A program made the translations under genes and the position numbers. Of a DNA stretch of 64,000 bases, positions 56,462 to 64,000 are shown piece after piece (within the stretch, counting starts at the first letter, position 1; every line of letters begins with the position of its first letter). Source of the DNA: Alginatibacterium sediminis (GTDB lineage: Bacteria > Pseudomonadota > Gammaproteobacteria > Enterobacterales > Celerinatantimonadaceae); the NCBI RefSeq assembly GCF_003610775.1, contig NZ_RAQO01000008.1, positions 434,001 to 498,000 of the forward strand, written 5' to 3'. The notes beneath the pieces were generated by a model that did no database searches, was not told where the DNA came from, and saw only the letters and a list, made by a program, of their open reading frames with translations.

Positions 56462-57672
56462 TATCGTGTCACCCTCTCTGGAACTGGCTTGGTTGCTTCA
56501 TTTTTACTGTAGATAAATAGCAAAATGAAATAAGCAAAATAACCAAATGAAGTTATACGCGCTAGCAAAGTTAGCATCGGTGTAGAGGGTAATGCCCCCA
56601 ATATACCTAGTACCACAAAGCAGATTACAAACTGTGCAATGTTTAGCTTATGCCAGATACTACGATATCGAATCGATTTAACTTTACAGCGGTCAAGCCA
56701 AGGCAGTACAAAGAGCACCGCAATAGATAAGCCCATCATTGCAACACCCATTAGTTTATCGGGGACCGCTCGTAAAATGGCGTAAAACGGTGTGAAGTAC
56801 CATACCGGAGCAATGTGCTCAGGAGTTTTTAGCGGGTTGGCCGCCTCGAAGTTAGGTGCTTCAAGCAAGTACCCTCCACCTTCGGGAACAAAGAACATAA
56901 CCCAAGCAAAGAAGAATAAGAAACCAACAATGGCTGCTAAGTCTTTTACGGTAAAGTAAGGGTGGAATGGGATGCCGTCTTTAGGCCAACCGTTCTCGTC
57001 TTTGTTCTCTTTAATTTCGATACCGTCAGGATTGTTTGAACCCACTTCGTGCAAAGCCACAATATGCAAGAAAACAAGCATAACGAGTACTAAGGGTAGC
57101 GCAATCACATGCAAGCTAAAGAATCGATTTAGCGTCGCCCCTGAGATGACGTAGTCACCACGTATCCACAAGGTTAAATCGTCACCGATAAACGGTATTG
57201 CACCAAACAAGGAAATAATAACTTGTGCTCCCCAGTAGGACATCTGTCCCCAAGGTAGCAAGTAGCCCATAAAGGCTTCAGCCATTAAGACCAAGAAGAT
57301 CAACATACCAAATAGCCATATTAGCTCACGAGGCTTTTGGTACGAGCCGTAAATCAAACCACGATACATATGCAAGTAAATAACAACAAAGAACGCTGAC
57401 GCTCCCGTTGAGTGCATATAGCGCAATAACCAGCCATAGTCGACATCACGCATGATGTACTCGACACTGGCAAACGCACCCTCACCCGAAGGATTGTAAT
57501 TCATGGTTAGCCAAATACCGGTCAGGATTTGGTTCACTAGCACGATCATGGCGATAAAACCAAAGATGTACCAAAAGTTAAAATTAATTGGGGTTGGGTA
57601 TTGGCCTACATGTTTATTGTAGGTTTTGGTCAGTGGGATCCGTTCGTCGATCCAATTTAGTAAGCCTTTCAT
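56461..57672 (-). CDS. petB: Cytochrome b of the bc1 complex
   Basis: The membrane subunit that oxidises ubiquinol and carries hemes bL and bH. The 403-residue protein has eight membrane segments. The four heme-ligand histidines lie in RYMHSTGASAFFVVIYLHMYRG and FFSLHVIALPLVLVMLVFLHI. The PEWY-type quinol-site motif is present as APVWYF, with Val in place of Glu. It overlaps petA by 4 bases. Confidence 0.96.
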   Translation of the reverse strand: MKGLLNWIDERIPLTKTYNKHVGQYPTPINFNFWYIFGFIAMIVLVNQILTGIWLTMNYNPSGEGAFASVEYIMRDVDYGWLLRYMHSTGASAFFVVIYLHMYRGLIYGSYQKPRELIWLFGMLIFLVLMAEAFMGYLLPWGQMSYWGAQVIISLFGAIPFIGDDLTLWIRGDYVISGATLNRFFSLHVIALPLVLVMLVFLHIVALHEVGSNNPDGIEIKENKDENGWPKDGIPFHPYFTVKDLAAIVGFLFFFAWVMFFVPEGGGYLLEAPNFEAANPLKTPEHIAPVWYFTPFYAILRAVPDKLMGVAMMGLSIAVLFVLPWLDRCKVKSIRYRSIWHKLNIAQFVICFVVLGILGALPSTPMLTLLARITSFGYFAYFILLFIYSKNEATKPVPERVTR

Positions 57673-58262
57673 ACGCTTTCTCCCCCATCGTTGCCGATTA
57701 AAATAGTGTTTTCGTCAACATAATAATGCGGGGGAACCACTAAATTTAAAGGTGCGGGTACACCTTGGAATACGCGTCCGGCCATATCAAATTTAGAACC
57801 ATGGCACGGACAGAAGAACCCATACTCTACACCTTGAACTTGTTCTTCAAAACTTCCTGGCAAATAAGTTGGCGAGCAACCTAGGTGCGTACACAGTCCA
57901 ACACTAACCAATAATTCTGGTTTGAGTGAACGGTAAGAGTTTTGAGCATATTCAGGTTGTTGTGGCTCTTCGGAGTTAGGATCACGCAACTGAGACCCAA
58001 TTTTATCCAAGTTATCAAGCACTGATTGTGGGCGGGATACTATCCACACCGGTTTTCCTCGCCACTCTACGCGCAAGAGTTGGCCAGGTTCTATTTTACT
58101 AACGTTCACTTCAACCGGTGCTCCAGCCGCTTTGGCTTTAGCACTTGGGTTCCAAGAACTTATGAAAGGTACTGCTGCGTAACCTACTCCTACTCCGCCA
58201 ACAACTGCTGTTGACCAAGTTAAAAATCGGCGACGACCAGCGTCAACAGGCGCATTGCTCAT
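57669..58262 (-). CDS. petA: Rieske iron-sulfur subunit of the bc1 complex
   Basis: The Rieske protein takes an electron from ubiquinol. The 197-residue protein has a twin-arginine-like N terminus (GRRRFLTWS), a membrane segment, and the 2Fe-2S motifs CTHLGC and CPCHGSKFD with two Cys and two His ligands. It is first in petABC, with a clear promoter upstream (58433-58461) and a leader of about 160 bases. Confidence 0.96.
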   Translation of the reverse strand: MSNAPVDAGRRRFLTWSTAVVGGVGVGYAAVPFISSWNPSAKAKAAGAPVEVNVSKIEPGQLLRVEWRGKPVWIVSRPQSVLDNLDKIGSQLRDPNSEEPQQPEYAQNSYRSLKPELLVSVGLCTHLGCSPTYLPGSFEEQVQGVEYGFFCPCHGSKFDMAGRVFQGVPAPLNLVVPPHYYVDENTILIGNDGGESV

Positions 58263-58432
58263 CCAATGTCTCTCCGGTAAGGATCCGCTTTGATTATTAT
58301 GTTATCGATTGGCATCGATGCCTTTTCCTTGCGGTTTTTTATAGTCTGTCCCTGTGAACATCGCGCAAAAGCGACTGTCGGGAATATCAATTCAAGGCGA
58401 GTGAGTGCACAGTCACCACAAAATGCCTCAAA

Positions 58433-58461
58433 ATAGTATAGAAATTCACGTATTTTGACAA
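58433..58461 (-). promoter_or_regulatory. Predicted promoter of petABC
   Basis: On the minus strand -35 TTGTCA (58461-58456) and -10 TACTAT (58438-58433) are 17 bases apart. Transcription would start near 58426, giving a leader of about 163 bases. It lies just past the rpsI terminator, so petABC is an independent unit. Confidence 0.6.
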
Positions 58462-58495
58462 GAGATTACGAGTATTTAACCTCTATACAACAAAG

Positions 58496-58525
58496 AAAAA
58501 AAAACCCGGTATAAACCGGGTTTTT
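58496..58525. terminator. Terminator after rpsI
   Basis: AACCCGGT and ACCGGGTT arms (about 58503-58522) with a short ATAA loop and A/T-runs on both sides. It lies 17 bases after the rpsI stop codon. Confidence 0.9.
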
Positions 58526-58542
58526 GTTCGAAGTGCCAACAA

Positions 58543-58935
58543 TTAACGTTTAGAGAATTGTGGAGCACGACGTGCTTTACGTAGACCAACTTTCTTACGT
58601 TCAACTTTACGAGCATCACGAGTAACAAAACCAGCAGCACGTAAGTCAGGGCGTAGGGTTTCGTCAAACTCTAGAAGGGCACGAGTGATACCGTGGCGAA
58701 TTGCGCCAGCTTGACCACTGATACCACCGCCAGAAACGGTGATGTTCAAGTCGAATTTTTCGATCATATCTACTAACTCAAGTGGTTGACGAACAACCAT
58801 ACGAGCAGTATCACGACCGAAGTATTCTTCTAGTGAACGTTTGTTGATAGTAATGCTTCCGCTACCTGCTTTCAGGAAAACCCGAGCAGTTGAGCTTTTG
58901 CGACGGCCAGTGCCGTAATATTGAGTCTCAGCCAT
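58543..58935 (-). CDS. rpsI: 30S ribosomal protein S9 (uS9)
   Basis: S9 is part of the small-subunit head; its C-terminal tail reaches the P-site tRNA. The 130 residues equal the E. coli length. [19 protein letters not shown] at the start and the basic end [10 protein letters not shown] are diagnostic. It follows rplM by 14 bases. Confidence 0.99.
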   Translation of the reverse strand: MAETQYYGTGRRKSSTARVFLKAGSGSITINKRSLEEYFGRDTARMVVRQPLELVDMIEKFDLNITVSGGGISGQAGAIRHGITRALLEFDETLRPDLRAAGFVTRDARKVERKKVGLRKARRAPQFSKR

Positions 58936-58949
58936 GATTCAGGTTCCCG

Positions 58950-59378
58950 TTAAATATCTAAAACTTGAGGTTGCTGTGCACTATGAGTGTGCTCAGGACC
59001 TTTAAATACTTTCAGTTTACGGAACATCGCACGGCCTAGAGGACCTTTTGGCAACATACCTTTAACTGCAGACTGGATAACACGCTCAGGAGCTTTATCG
59101 ATCAACTTTTCAAAGCTGATTGATTTTAGACCGCCTGGGTAGCCAGAGTGCGAGTGGTAGATTTTACCTTTCGCTTTGTTACCAGTAACTGTCACTTTTT
59201 CACAGTTAACAACGATGATGTAATCACCAGTATCAACGTGAGGAGTGTATTCAGCTTTATGTTTACCACGTAAGCGGCTTGCGATTTCAGTCGCGATGCG
59301 ACCCAAGGTTTTACCCTCAGCGTCTACAACATACCAGTCGCGTTCTACGCTTTCTGGTTTTGCTACAAATGTTTTCAT
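58950..59378 (-). CDS. rplM: 50S ribosomal protein L13 (uL13)
   Basis: L13 is an early-assembly large-subunit protein. At 142 residues it equals the E. coli length, with [22 protein letters not shown] at the N terminus and the signature [12 protein letters not shown]. The ATG at 59378 is chosen because it gives this exact start; the frame from 59435 is an extension through the leader. The leader is about 140 bases and could carry the site for L13 feedback control known in E. coli. Confidence 0.99.
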   Translation of the reverse strand: MKTFVAKPESVERDWYVVDAEGKTLGRIATEIASRLRGKHKAEYTPHVDTGDYIIVVNCEKVTVTGNKAKGKIYHSHSGYPGGLKSISFEKLIDKAPERVIQSAVKGMLPKGPLGRAMFRKLKVFKGPEHTHSAQQPQVLDI

Positions 59379-59524
59379 TAGTGTAAATAACCCAAAATTT
59401 GTTACTAGGCGCTCATGTGCAAAGCACACAAACAATAATAAGCTACTCTATGTATCCCTTCGAATACGGAGTTAGCTGGGCAGTTAGCACCATCAAATTG
59501 ATGGTCTGTAACGTGGGTGAGCGG

Positions 59525-59530
59525 ATTATA
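59525..59530 (-). promoter_or_regulatory. Predicted -10 element of rplM-rpsI
   Basis: A perfect TATAAT on the minus strand is followed by a GC-rich discriminator (CCGCTCACCC), typical for ribosomal promoters under ppGpp/DksA control. The matching -35 is poor (GTGCTA), so only the -10 is listed. Confidence 0.5.
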
Positions 59531-59603
59531 GGGGAAGTGTCTTAAAATAGCACCCCCTTTCTTGCGTTTTTTTTGTGCATTTCTAAGGCACAAAGCTAAG
59601 CTT

Positions 59604-60740
59604 CTACGCTAGGTGTTCACGACCTAAATACTCCGTGGATTGCATTTCCTGTAATCGCGATAAACAGCGCTGAAACTCAAACACTAAACGTTCACCTCTA
59701 TAGATGTCGTTCATAGGGACTTGCGCTGTAATTATTAGGCTAACATTGCGCTCATAAAACTCGTCGATTAACGCAATGAAGCGTCTGGCACTGTCTTCTT
59801 GGTCCGACGCCATTTGCTCTAATCCATCGAGCAAAACCGTATGATAGAGCTTCGCAAGTTCGATATAGTCATTTGCAGAACGCGCCGACTTACACAACTG
59901 CTCAAAACTTATGAGCAGAACACCGTGCCCTTGTGAGATTACCTCAATTTGCCGATGATTGACCTCGATAGCTTCCGCTCGCAAACTTGATTCACCGCTC
60001 AATTCATAAAAATACCTTTCCATATTTTTACGAGCACTTTGGTCTAAGGGTGAATGATAGATTTCAGCTTGTTCTAAAGTGCGCATTCGATAGTCGCAGC
60101 CACTATCCACATTTAAGATTTCACAATGCTGTTCAATTAGCCCGATCGTGGGCAAGAAGCGCTGCCGTTGTAAACCATTTCTATATAGATCATGTGGCGG
60201 TATATTTGAGGTAGCCACCAGCACAACACCATGTGAAAACAGAGCTTCAAACAATCCGGCCAAAATCATTGCGTCAGTAATATCACTGACAAAAAATTCG
60301 TCGAAACAGATAATGTCGGTTTGACTTGCGATATTTGCAGCCACTATTTGTAAGGGATTAGATTTACCCTGTAGCGCTTTTAGTTGGTCATGGGTCGAAT
60401 ACATAAAGCGGTGAAAATGTAAGCGTTGCTTACGCGTGGTGCTTAGACAATCAAAAAACGTATCCATCAAATAGGTTTTACCGCGCCCCACTCCTCCCCA
60501 AAAGTACAAGCCCTTTATTGGTGTCTGATCAGGCGTTTTGGTTGTGCTTGATTTGTTGCCAAATCCAATACGTTTAAGCCATTTATTTGGCGAGGAACTT
60601 GAAGCCTTCACTTGCGGTTTAGTAAAATTCACAAGCTCTTTACTCAGGCGATCGAGTGCTTCAACGGCCTGAACTTGTGCTGAATCGGATTCAAAACCAC
60701 GAGTTTCTATATCCGTTTGGTATTTTTCTGAGGGCAACAT
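59604..60740 (-). CDS. zapE: Cell division ATPase ZapE
   Basis: ZapE is an AFG1-like ATPase that associates with the Z-ring under anaerobic and stress conditions in E. coli. The 378-residue protein has Walker A WGGVGRGKT (81-89), Walker B in DIICFDEFFVSDI and the sensor ATSNIPPHDLY. It lies upstream of rplM on the same strand and divergent from zapG, as in E. coli. Confidence 0.95.
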   Translation of the reverse strand: MLPSEKYQTDIETRGFESDSAQVQAVEALDRLSKELVNFTKPQVKASSSSPNKWLKRIGFGNKSSTTKTPDQTPIKGLYFWGGVGRGKTYLMDTFFDCLSTTRKQRLHFHRFMYSTHDQLKALQGKSNPLQIVAANIASQTDIICFDEFFVSDITDAMILAGLFEALFSHGVVLVATSNIPPHDLYRNGLQRQRFLPTIGLIEQHCEILNVDSGCDYRMRTLEQAEIYHSPLDQSARKNMERYFYELSGESSLRAEAIEVNHRQIEVISQGHGVLLISFEQLCKSARSANDYIELAKLYHTVLLDGLEQMASDQEDSARRFIALIDEFYERNVSLIITAQVPMNDIYRGERLVFEFQRCLSRLQEMQSTEYLGREHLA

Positions 60741-60866
60741 AGCTAGCTTTTTTCCTGTATTGAAGCATTTATCTGGTCGGGCTTGAAAAATTTAAGGCTT
60801 CTCGCAGTACCATGCAAGCCAAAGCTCAAGTATATTAAATCAAACCGCACAACGTGAGAGTAAAAA

Positions 60867-61265
60867 ATGGATGCAGTAAATAGTTTGGCCCTGGTACTCT
60901 TGGGCATGGTCATCGGCTACATCGTCGCTCGTCTTTTCAATAAAAGTTCCACTCTCGACGCTCAAAGCAAAGTCGACTATGAAAACAACCGTCGAGAACT
61001 TGAGCAATATCGAACTCAGGTGAACTCCCATTTCGAGACTAGCGCCCAATTGCTAGAAGATATGGCCAAACACTATCAAAATATATATGAGCATATGGCC
61101 TCTCAAAGTCGTGAGCTGATGAAAGAAGAACAACAACCCACTTTATTTGCAGAATTTGAGCAAAATAAAGAAGAAGAACCAAAAGTTGAAAATCTAGAAT
61201 CTCAGCCTAAAGATTACTCCAATCAGCCGTCTGGTCTATTCAAAGCCCAACGCAAAGCAAGTTAA
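60867..61265 (+). CDS. zapG: Division/envelope protein ZapG (YhcB, DUF1043)
   Basis: A 132-residue inner-membrane protein (the E. coli length) with one N-terminal membrane segment (about 5-23, LALVLLGMVIGYIVARLF) and a long cytoplasmic coiled coil. The DUF1043 phrase VNSHFETSAQLLEDMAKHYQNIYEHMA is intact. In E. coli the protein links peptidoglycan and division control. It diverges from zapE and precedes degQ. Confidence 0.93.
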   Translation: MDAVNSLALVLLGMVIGYIVARLFNKSSTLDAQSKVDYENNRRELEQYRTQVNSHFETSAQLLEDMAKHYQNIYEHMASQSRELMKEEQQPTLFAEFEQNKEEEPKVENLESQPKDYSNQPSGLFKAQRKAS

Positions 61266-61283
61266 AGTTATGTAAGTTCATGT

Positions 61284-61310
61284 AAAGGGGCTGAACTGAG
61301 CCCCTTTTCT
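61284..61310 (+). terminator. Terminator after zapG
   Basis: AAAGGGGCT (61284-61292) and AGCCCCTTT (61299-61307) with a 6-base loop, followed by TCT. Confidence 0.85.
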
Positions 61311-61404
61311 ACAGTCATAATCGTTCACTCGACCAATTTATTGTTTGCGAATGCATCGCTATAAATTCGGACAAGATGATACTCGTTAATTGTGGAGATA
61401 ATAA

Positions 61405-62763
61405 ATGTCAGTTTGGAAACATCGGCTTATTGCTACAAGTTTCGCCCTTACGATGGGAATCTCATCCATTGCTCATGCGGCTCTTCCTATTGCTGTCAAC
61501 GGCGACGAACTCCCTAGTTTAGCTCCGGTTCTCGAAACCGTTACCCCTGCGGTGGTCAGTATTTCTGTATCTGGAACCAAAGTGAGTAACCAACAAATAC
61601 CGGAAGTATTTCGCTACTTCTTCGGTCCAGAAGGTAGTCCAAATGGCGCAGGCCCACAAGAACGGCCTTTCCAAGGTCTGGGCTCAGGGGTCATCATTGA
61701 TGCCAACAAAGGTTATGTGATTACCAACTCACATGTAATTGCTGAAGCCGACGAAATTATTGTCAGTCTCAACGATGGCCGTGAGTATGAGGCAAAAGTC
61801 CTAGGTTCAGATAAGGAGACCGATATTGCACTGGTTCAAATTGATGCCAAAGACCTCCATGAAGTTAAATTTGCCGATAGCGATCAGCTACGCGTTGGCG
61901 ACTTTGTGGTTGCAATTGGTAATCCTTTTGGGCTTGGTCAAACCGTAACATCAGGGATAGTAAGTGCTCTGGGAAGAAGCGGACTTAATATCGAGAAGCT
62001 AGAGAACTTTATTCAAACTGACGCTGCAATTAACAGCGGTAACTCTGGTGGAGCGCTTATCAACCTTAGAGGCGAACTCATTGGGATAAACACCGCTATT
62101 ATTGCACCCGGTGGCGGTAACATTGGTATAGGTTTCGCTATTCCAAGCAACATGGTACAAAACCTAAGTGAGCAAATTGTTGAATTTGGCGAAATACGAC
62201 GCGGTGTACTTGGCGTTATGGGTGGTGAACTTAATAGTGAACTCGCCGAAGCCTTTGGCATTGATTCTCAAAATGGCGCGTTTGTTAATGAAGTGATGCC
62301 TGACTCAGCAGCCTCTGAAGCCGGGATTCAAGCTGGCGATATTATTGTTTCCGTAAACGCTAAGAAAGTTAACAGTTTTTCTGAACTCAGGGCCAAAATT
62401 GGCACCATGGGCGCAGGTAAAACGGTGCAAATTGGGATCATGCGTGATGGAAAACGGCAAACGCTAGAAGTCACACTTAAACGTGGCGACGAGCAAAATG
62501 TGAAAGCAAAAGTCATGCATCCAGCCCTTGAAGGTGCTTTGCTCAGTGCTGCCGATAAAGAACCCGGCGTACTGGTTAGCAAGATTGAACGCGGATCGCC
62601 GGCTGACCAAAATGGTCTTGAAGAAGGTGATATTATCGTAGGAGTCAATAAAACCGATGTTGCTAATCTAGCTGAACTACGCAGTTTATTTGAAACTGAA
62701 CCCAATATTTTGGCGCTAAAGATTAAGCGAGGCGACTCTTACCTCTATCGAATCTTACGCTAA
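61405..62763 (+). CDS. degQ: Periplasmic serine protease DegQ
   Basis: DegQ is a periplasmic HtrA-family protease and chaperone for misfolded envelope proteins. The signal peptide ends AHA (residues 23-25). The catalytic triad is H110 (TNSHV), D140 (TDIAL) and S214 (GNSGGAL). Two PDZ domains follow (about 250-345 and 355-450). The 452 residues match DegQ (455). GGAG lies 11 bases before the ATG. degS follows, the usual arrangement. Confidence 0.96.
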   Translation: MSVWKHRLIATSFALTMGISSIAHAALPIAVNGDELPSLAPVLETVTPAVVSISVSGTKVSNQQIPEVFRYFFGPEGSPNGAGPQERPFQGLGSGVIIDANKGYVITNSHVIAEADEIIVSLNDGREYEAKVLGSDKETDIALVQIDAKDLHEVKFADSDQLRVGDFVVAIGNPFGLGQTVTSGIVSALGRSGLNIEKLENFIQTDAAINSGNSGGALINLRGELIGINTAIIAPGGGNIGIGFAIPSNMVQNLSEQIVEFGEIRRGVLGVMGGELNSELAEAFGIDSQNGAFVNEVMPDSAASEAGIQAGDIIVSVNAKKVNSFSELRAKIGTMGAGKTVQIGIMRDGKRQTLEVTLKRGDEQNVKAKVMHPALEGALLSAADKEPGVLVSKIERGSPADQNGLEEGDIIVGVNKTDVANLAELRSLFETEPNILALKIKRGDSYLYRILR

Positions 62764-62770
62764 AACATCT

Positions 62771-62796
62771 AAGCCCTGCATTTGCAGGGCTTTTTG
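62771..62796 (+). terminator. Terminator between degQ and degS
   Basis: AGCCCTGCA (62772-62780) and TGCAGGGCT (62783-62791) with a 2-base loop, followed by TTTT. degS would need its own promoter or read-through. Confidence 0.88.
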
Positions 62797-62851
62797 CATC
62801 GACTGTGCTCATGCTATGCTGGGAACATACTCACTAAAATAAGACATCCAA

Positions 62852-63931
62852 TTGAGCCGTATTCTCAAATATATAGGTAAACCGGCCTTATTCGGTCTAA
62901 TTATTTCTATCGTTATATTGCTCGCTTTTCCTGAGTTTCGGGCAAATAGTAAGCGTCTTTGGGATGACTATCAGTTTATCGATGCCGCTGTAGGATCTTA
63001 TTCGCAAGCCACCCGTCGCGCCGCTCCCGCCGTAGTGAATATTTACACTCGAAATTTCCAAAGCACTTTGGTACGTGATAGTGAGTCCAGCACTCAGGGC
63101 TTGGGTTCTGGTGTAATCATGTCTTCTGAAGGTTGGGTGCTCACTAATCTACACGTTATCAATGAAGCCGACGAAATAATCGTAGCTCTGCAAGACGGTC
63201 GCGTCTTTAATGCTGAACTGATGGGCAGCGATCTGATTACTGATCTAGCTGTACTCAAAATCGAATCGCTACCTGACCTACCGGTTATTCCTCAAAACGA
63301 CGAATTGGATACTCAAGTCGGTGATATCGTTCTTGCCATAGGTAATCCCTATAATATTGGCCAGACCATTACCCAAGGTATTATTAGTGCGACCGGACGA
63401 GTCGGTATGAGCTCTACCGGACGACAAGATTTCTTACAAACTGACGCCGCTATTAACCGCGGTAACTCTGGTGGAGCACTGATAAACACCCGTGGCGAAT
63501 TAGTTGGAATTAACACTGCGGCATATCACTTAGGCGACTCTGAAACCTACGGAATTAGCTTCGCAATCCCTTTTAAATTGACCAAGAAGATCCTGCTGGG
63601 TTTGGTTAAAGACGGTAAAATCGTTCGCAGTTATTTGGGTATTGATGGCCTAGCTATTAATAAGCAGCTCGCGCAGCGTCTAAACCTAAAACGAGTGACG
63701 GGCGTGATTATCCAAGGTACCGACCCAAATGGACCCGCTGAAAAAGCCGGAATTGAGACCAATGATATTCTGATAAAGATTAATGACATAGAAATAATCG
63801 GTGTACGTGAAGCCAGTGACATAGTTGCGGAAACCGCACCAGGCAGTCAAATCATAACAACCATTATTAGAAATGGAGAGATTATCGAACTTCCGGTCAC
63901 GGTCACTGAATTACCGCAACCTAGTTTATAG
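62852..63931 (+). CDS. degS: Site-1 envelope stress protease DegS
   Basis: DegS cuts the anti-sigma factor RseA when misfolded porin tails bind its PDZ domain, releasing sigma-E. The 359-residue protein (E. coli 355) has an N-terminal membrane anchor (about 12-28), catalytic H101, D131 and S206 (GNSGGAL), and a single PDZ domain (about 255-350). The start is TTG at 62852, as no ATG lies nearby and the anchor must be included. No sigma-E-type promoter is evident upstream. Confidence 0.95.
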   Translation: MSRILKYIGKPALFGLIISIVILLAFPEFRANSKRLWDDYQFIDAAVGSYSQATRRAAPAVVNIYTRNFQSTLVRDSESSTQGLGSGVIMSSEGWVLTNLHVINEADEIIVALQDGRVFNAELMGSDLITDLAVLKIESLPDLPVIPQNDELDTQVGDIVLAIGNPYNIGQTITQGIISATGRVGMSSTGRQDFLQTDAAINRGNSGGALINTRGELVGINTAAYHLGDSETYGISFAIPFKLTKKILLGLVKDGKIVRSYLGIDGLAINKQLAQRLNLKRVTGVIIQGTDPNGPAEKAGIETNDILIKINDIEIIGVREASDIVAETAPGSQIITTIIRNGEIIELPVTVTELPQPSL

Positions 63932-63938
63932 AAAACAA

Positions 63939-63963
63939 AGAAGCGCTCCGAAGAGCGCTTTTA
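63939..63963 (+). terminator. Terminator after degS
   Basis: AAGCGCTC (63941-63948) and GAGCGCTT (63953-63960) with loop CGAA, followed by TT. It lies 9 bases after the degS stop. The remaining 37 bases show nothing recognisable. Confidence 0.8.
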
Positions 63964-64000
63964 AAGTGTAGCTTAAATTGCTAATCGCCTAGCCTTTAAC

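Noticed and set aside
1-64000. CRISPR arrays, tRNA genes, rRNA genes and prophage
   Set aside because: No spaced direct repeats, no cloverleaf-type tRNA sequence and no phage structural genes were seen on either strand.

Overview
The window is a stretch of core chromosome from a marine-type gammaproteobacterium, most like the Alteromonadales/Vibrionales group. The basis is gene content and order. dksA-gluQ-pcnB-folK-panBC, yadGH-hpt, rsmI-lpoA-yraN-diaA-dolP and rplM-rpsI/sspAB-zapE-zapG-degQ-degS are gene neighbourhoods known from E. coli and Vibrio. A HapR/LuxR-type TetR regulator beside hpt and petABC between rpsI and sspA are arrangements I know from Vibrio and its relatives. I cannot name a genus. 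Base composition looks moderately AT-rich and even, and I see no prophage, plasmid, CRISPR array, tRNA or intact insertion sequence.

Layout. 1-12.9 kb: a LysR regulator, then dksA, gluQ, pcnB, folK and the pantothenate genes panB, panC and panD on the plus strand. These face a minus-strand lipoprotein, an unusual TrmB-family methyltransferase and the yadGH exporter, then hpt. A LuxR/HapR-type regulator diverges from hpt and converges on mpl. 12.9-24.4 kb: two small secreted proteins, ytfJ, a previously unlisted 33-codon membrane-protein ORF, a TIGR03899-type gene, the sulfate assimilation genes cysJ-cysI-cysH with a short cysG, and a DctB/DctD two-component pair. 24.4-26.1 kb: an FMN riboswitch with two tandem terminators ahead of an EamA transporter (candidate riboflavin importer), then a MITE-like inverted repeat. 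26.1-47.9 kb: secA, an M23 peptidase, dciA, and the complete division/cell-wall cluster from mraZ to lpxC on the minus strand, with its promoter and three MraZ boxes.

48-64 kb: a DUF4177/TM2 gene pair, the RNase P RNA gene rnpB, rsmI, the lpoA-yraN-diaA-dolP run, a 0.7-kb gene-poor and decayed interval, sspB-sspA, petABC (cytochrome bc1), rpsI-rplM, zapE, zapG, degQ and degS.

How it works together. The window links translation and stress control (DksA, SspA/SspB, rplM-rpsI, RNase P, RsmI, GluQ), peptidoglycan synthesis and division (dcw cluster, Mpl recycling, LpoA, M23 peptidase, ZapE/ZapG), envelope quality control (DegQ, DegS, DolP, SecA), cofactor supply (pantothenate, folate, siroheme, riboflavin) and respiration (bc1). 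The most interesting points are a pcnB gene that appears to start at AUC, the riboswitch-controlled EamA transporter, the TrmB-like protein with an Asp-to-Asn change, the short CysG, the 33-residue membrane protein, and the quorum-sensing-type regulator.
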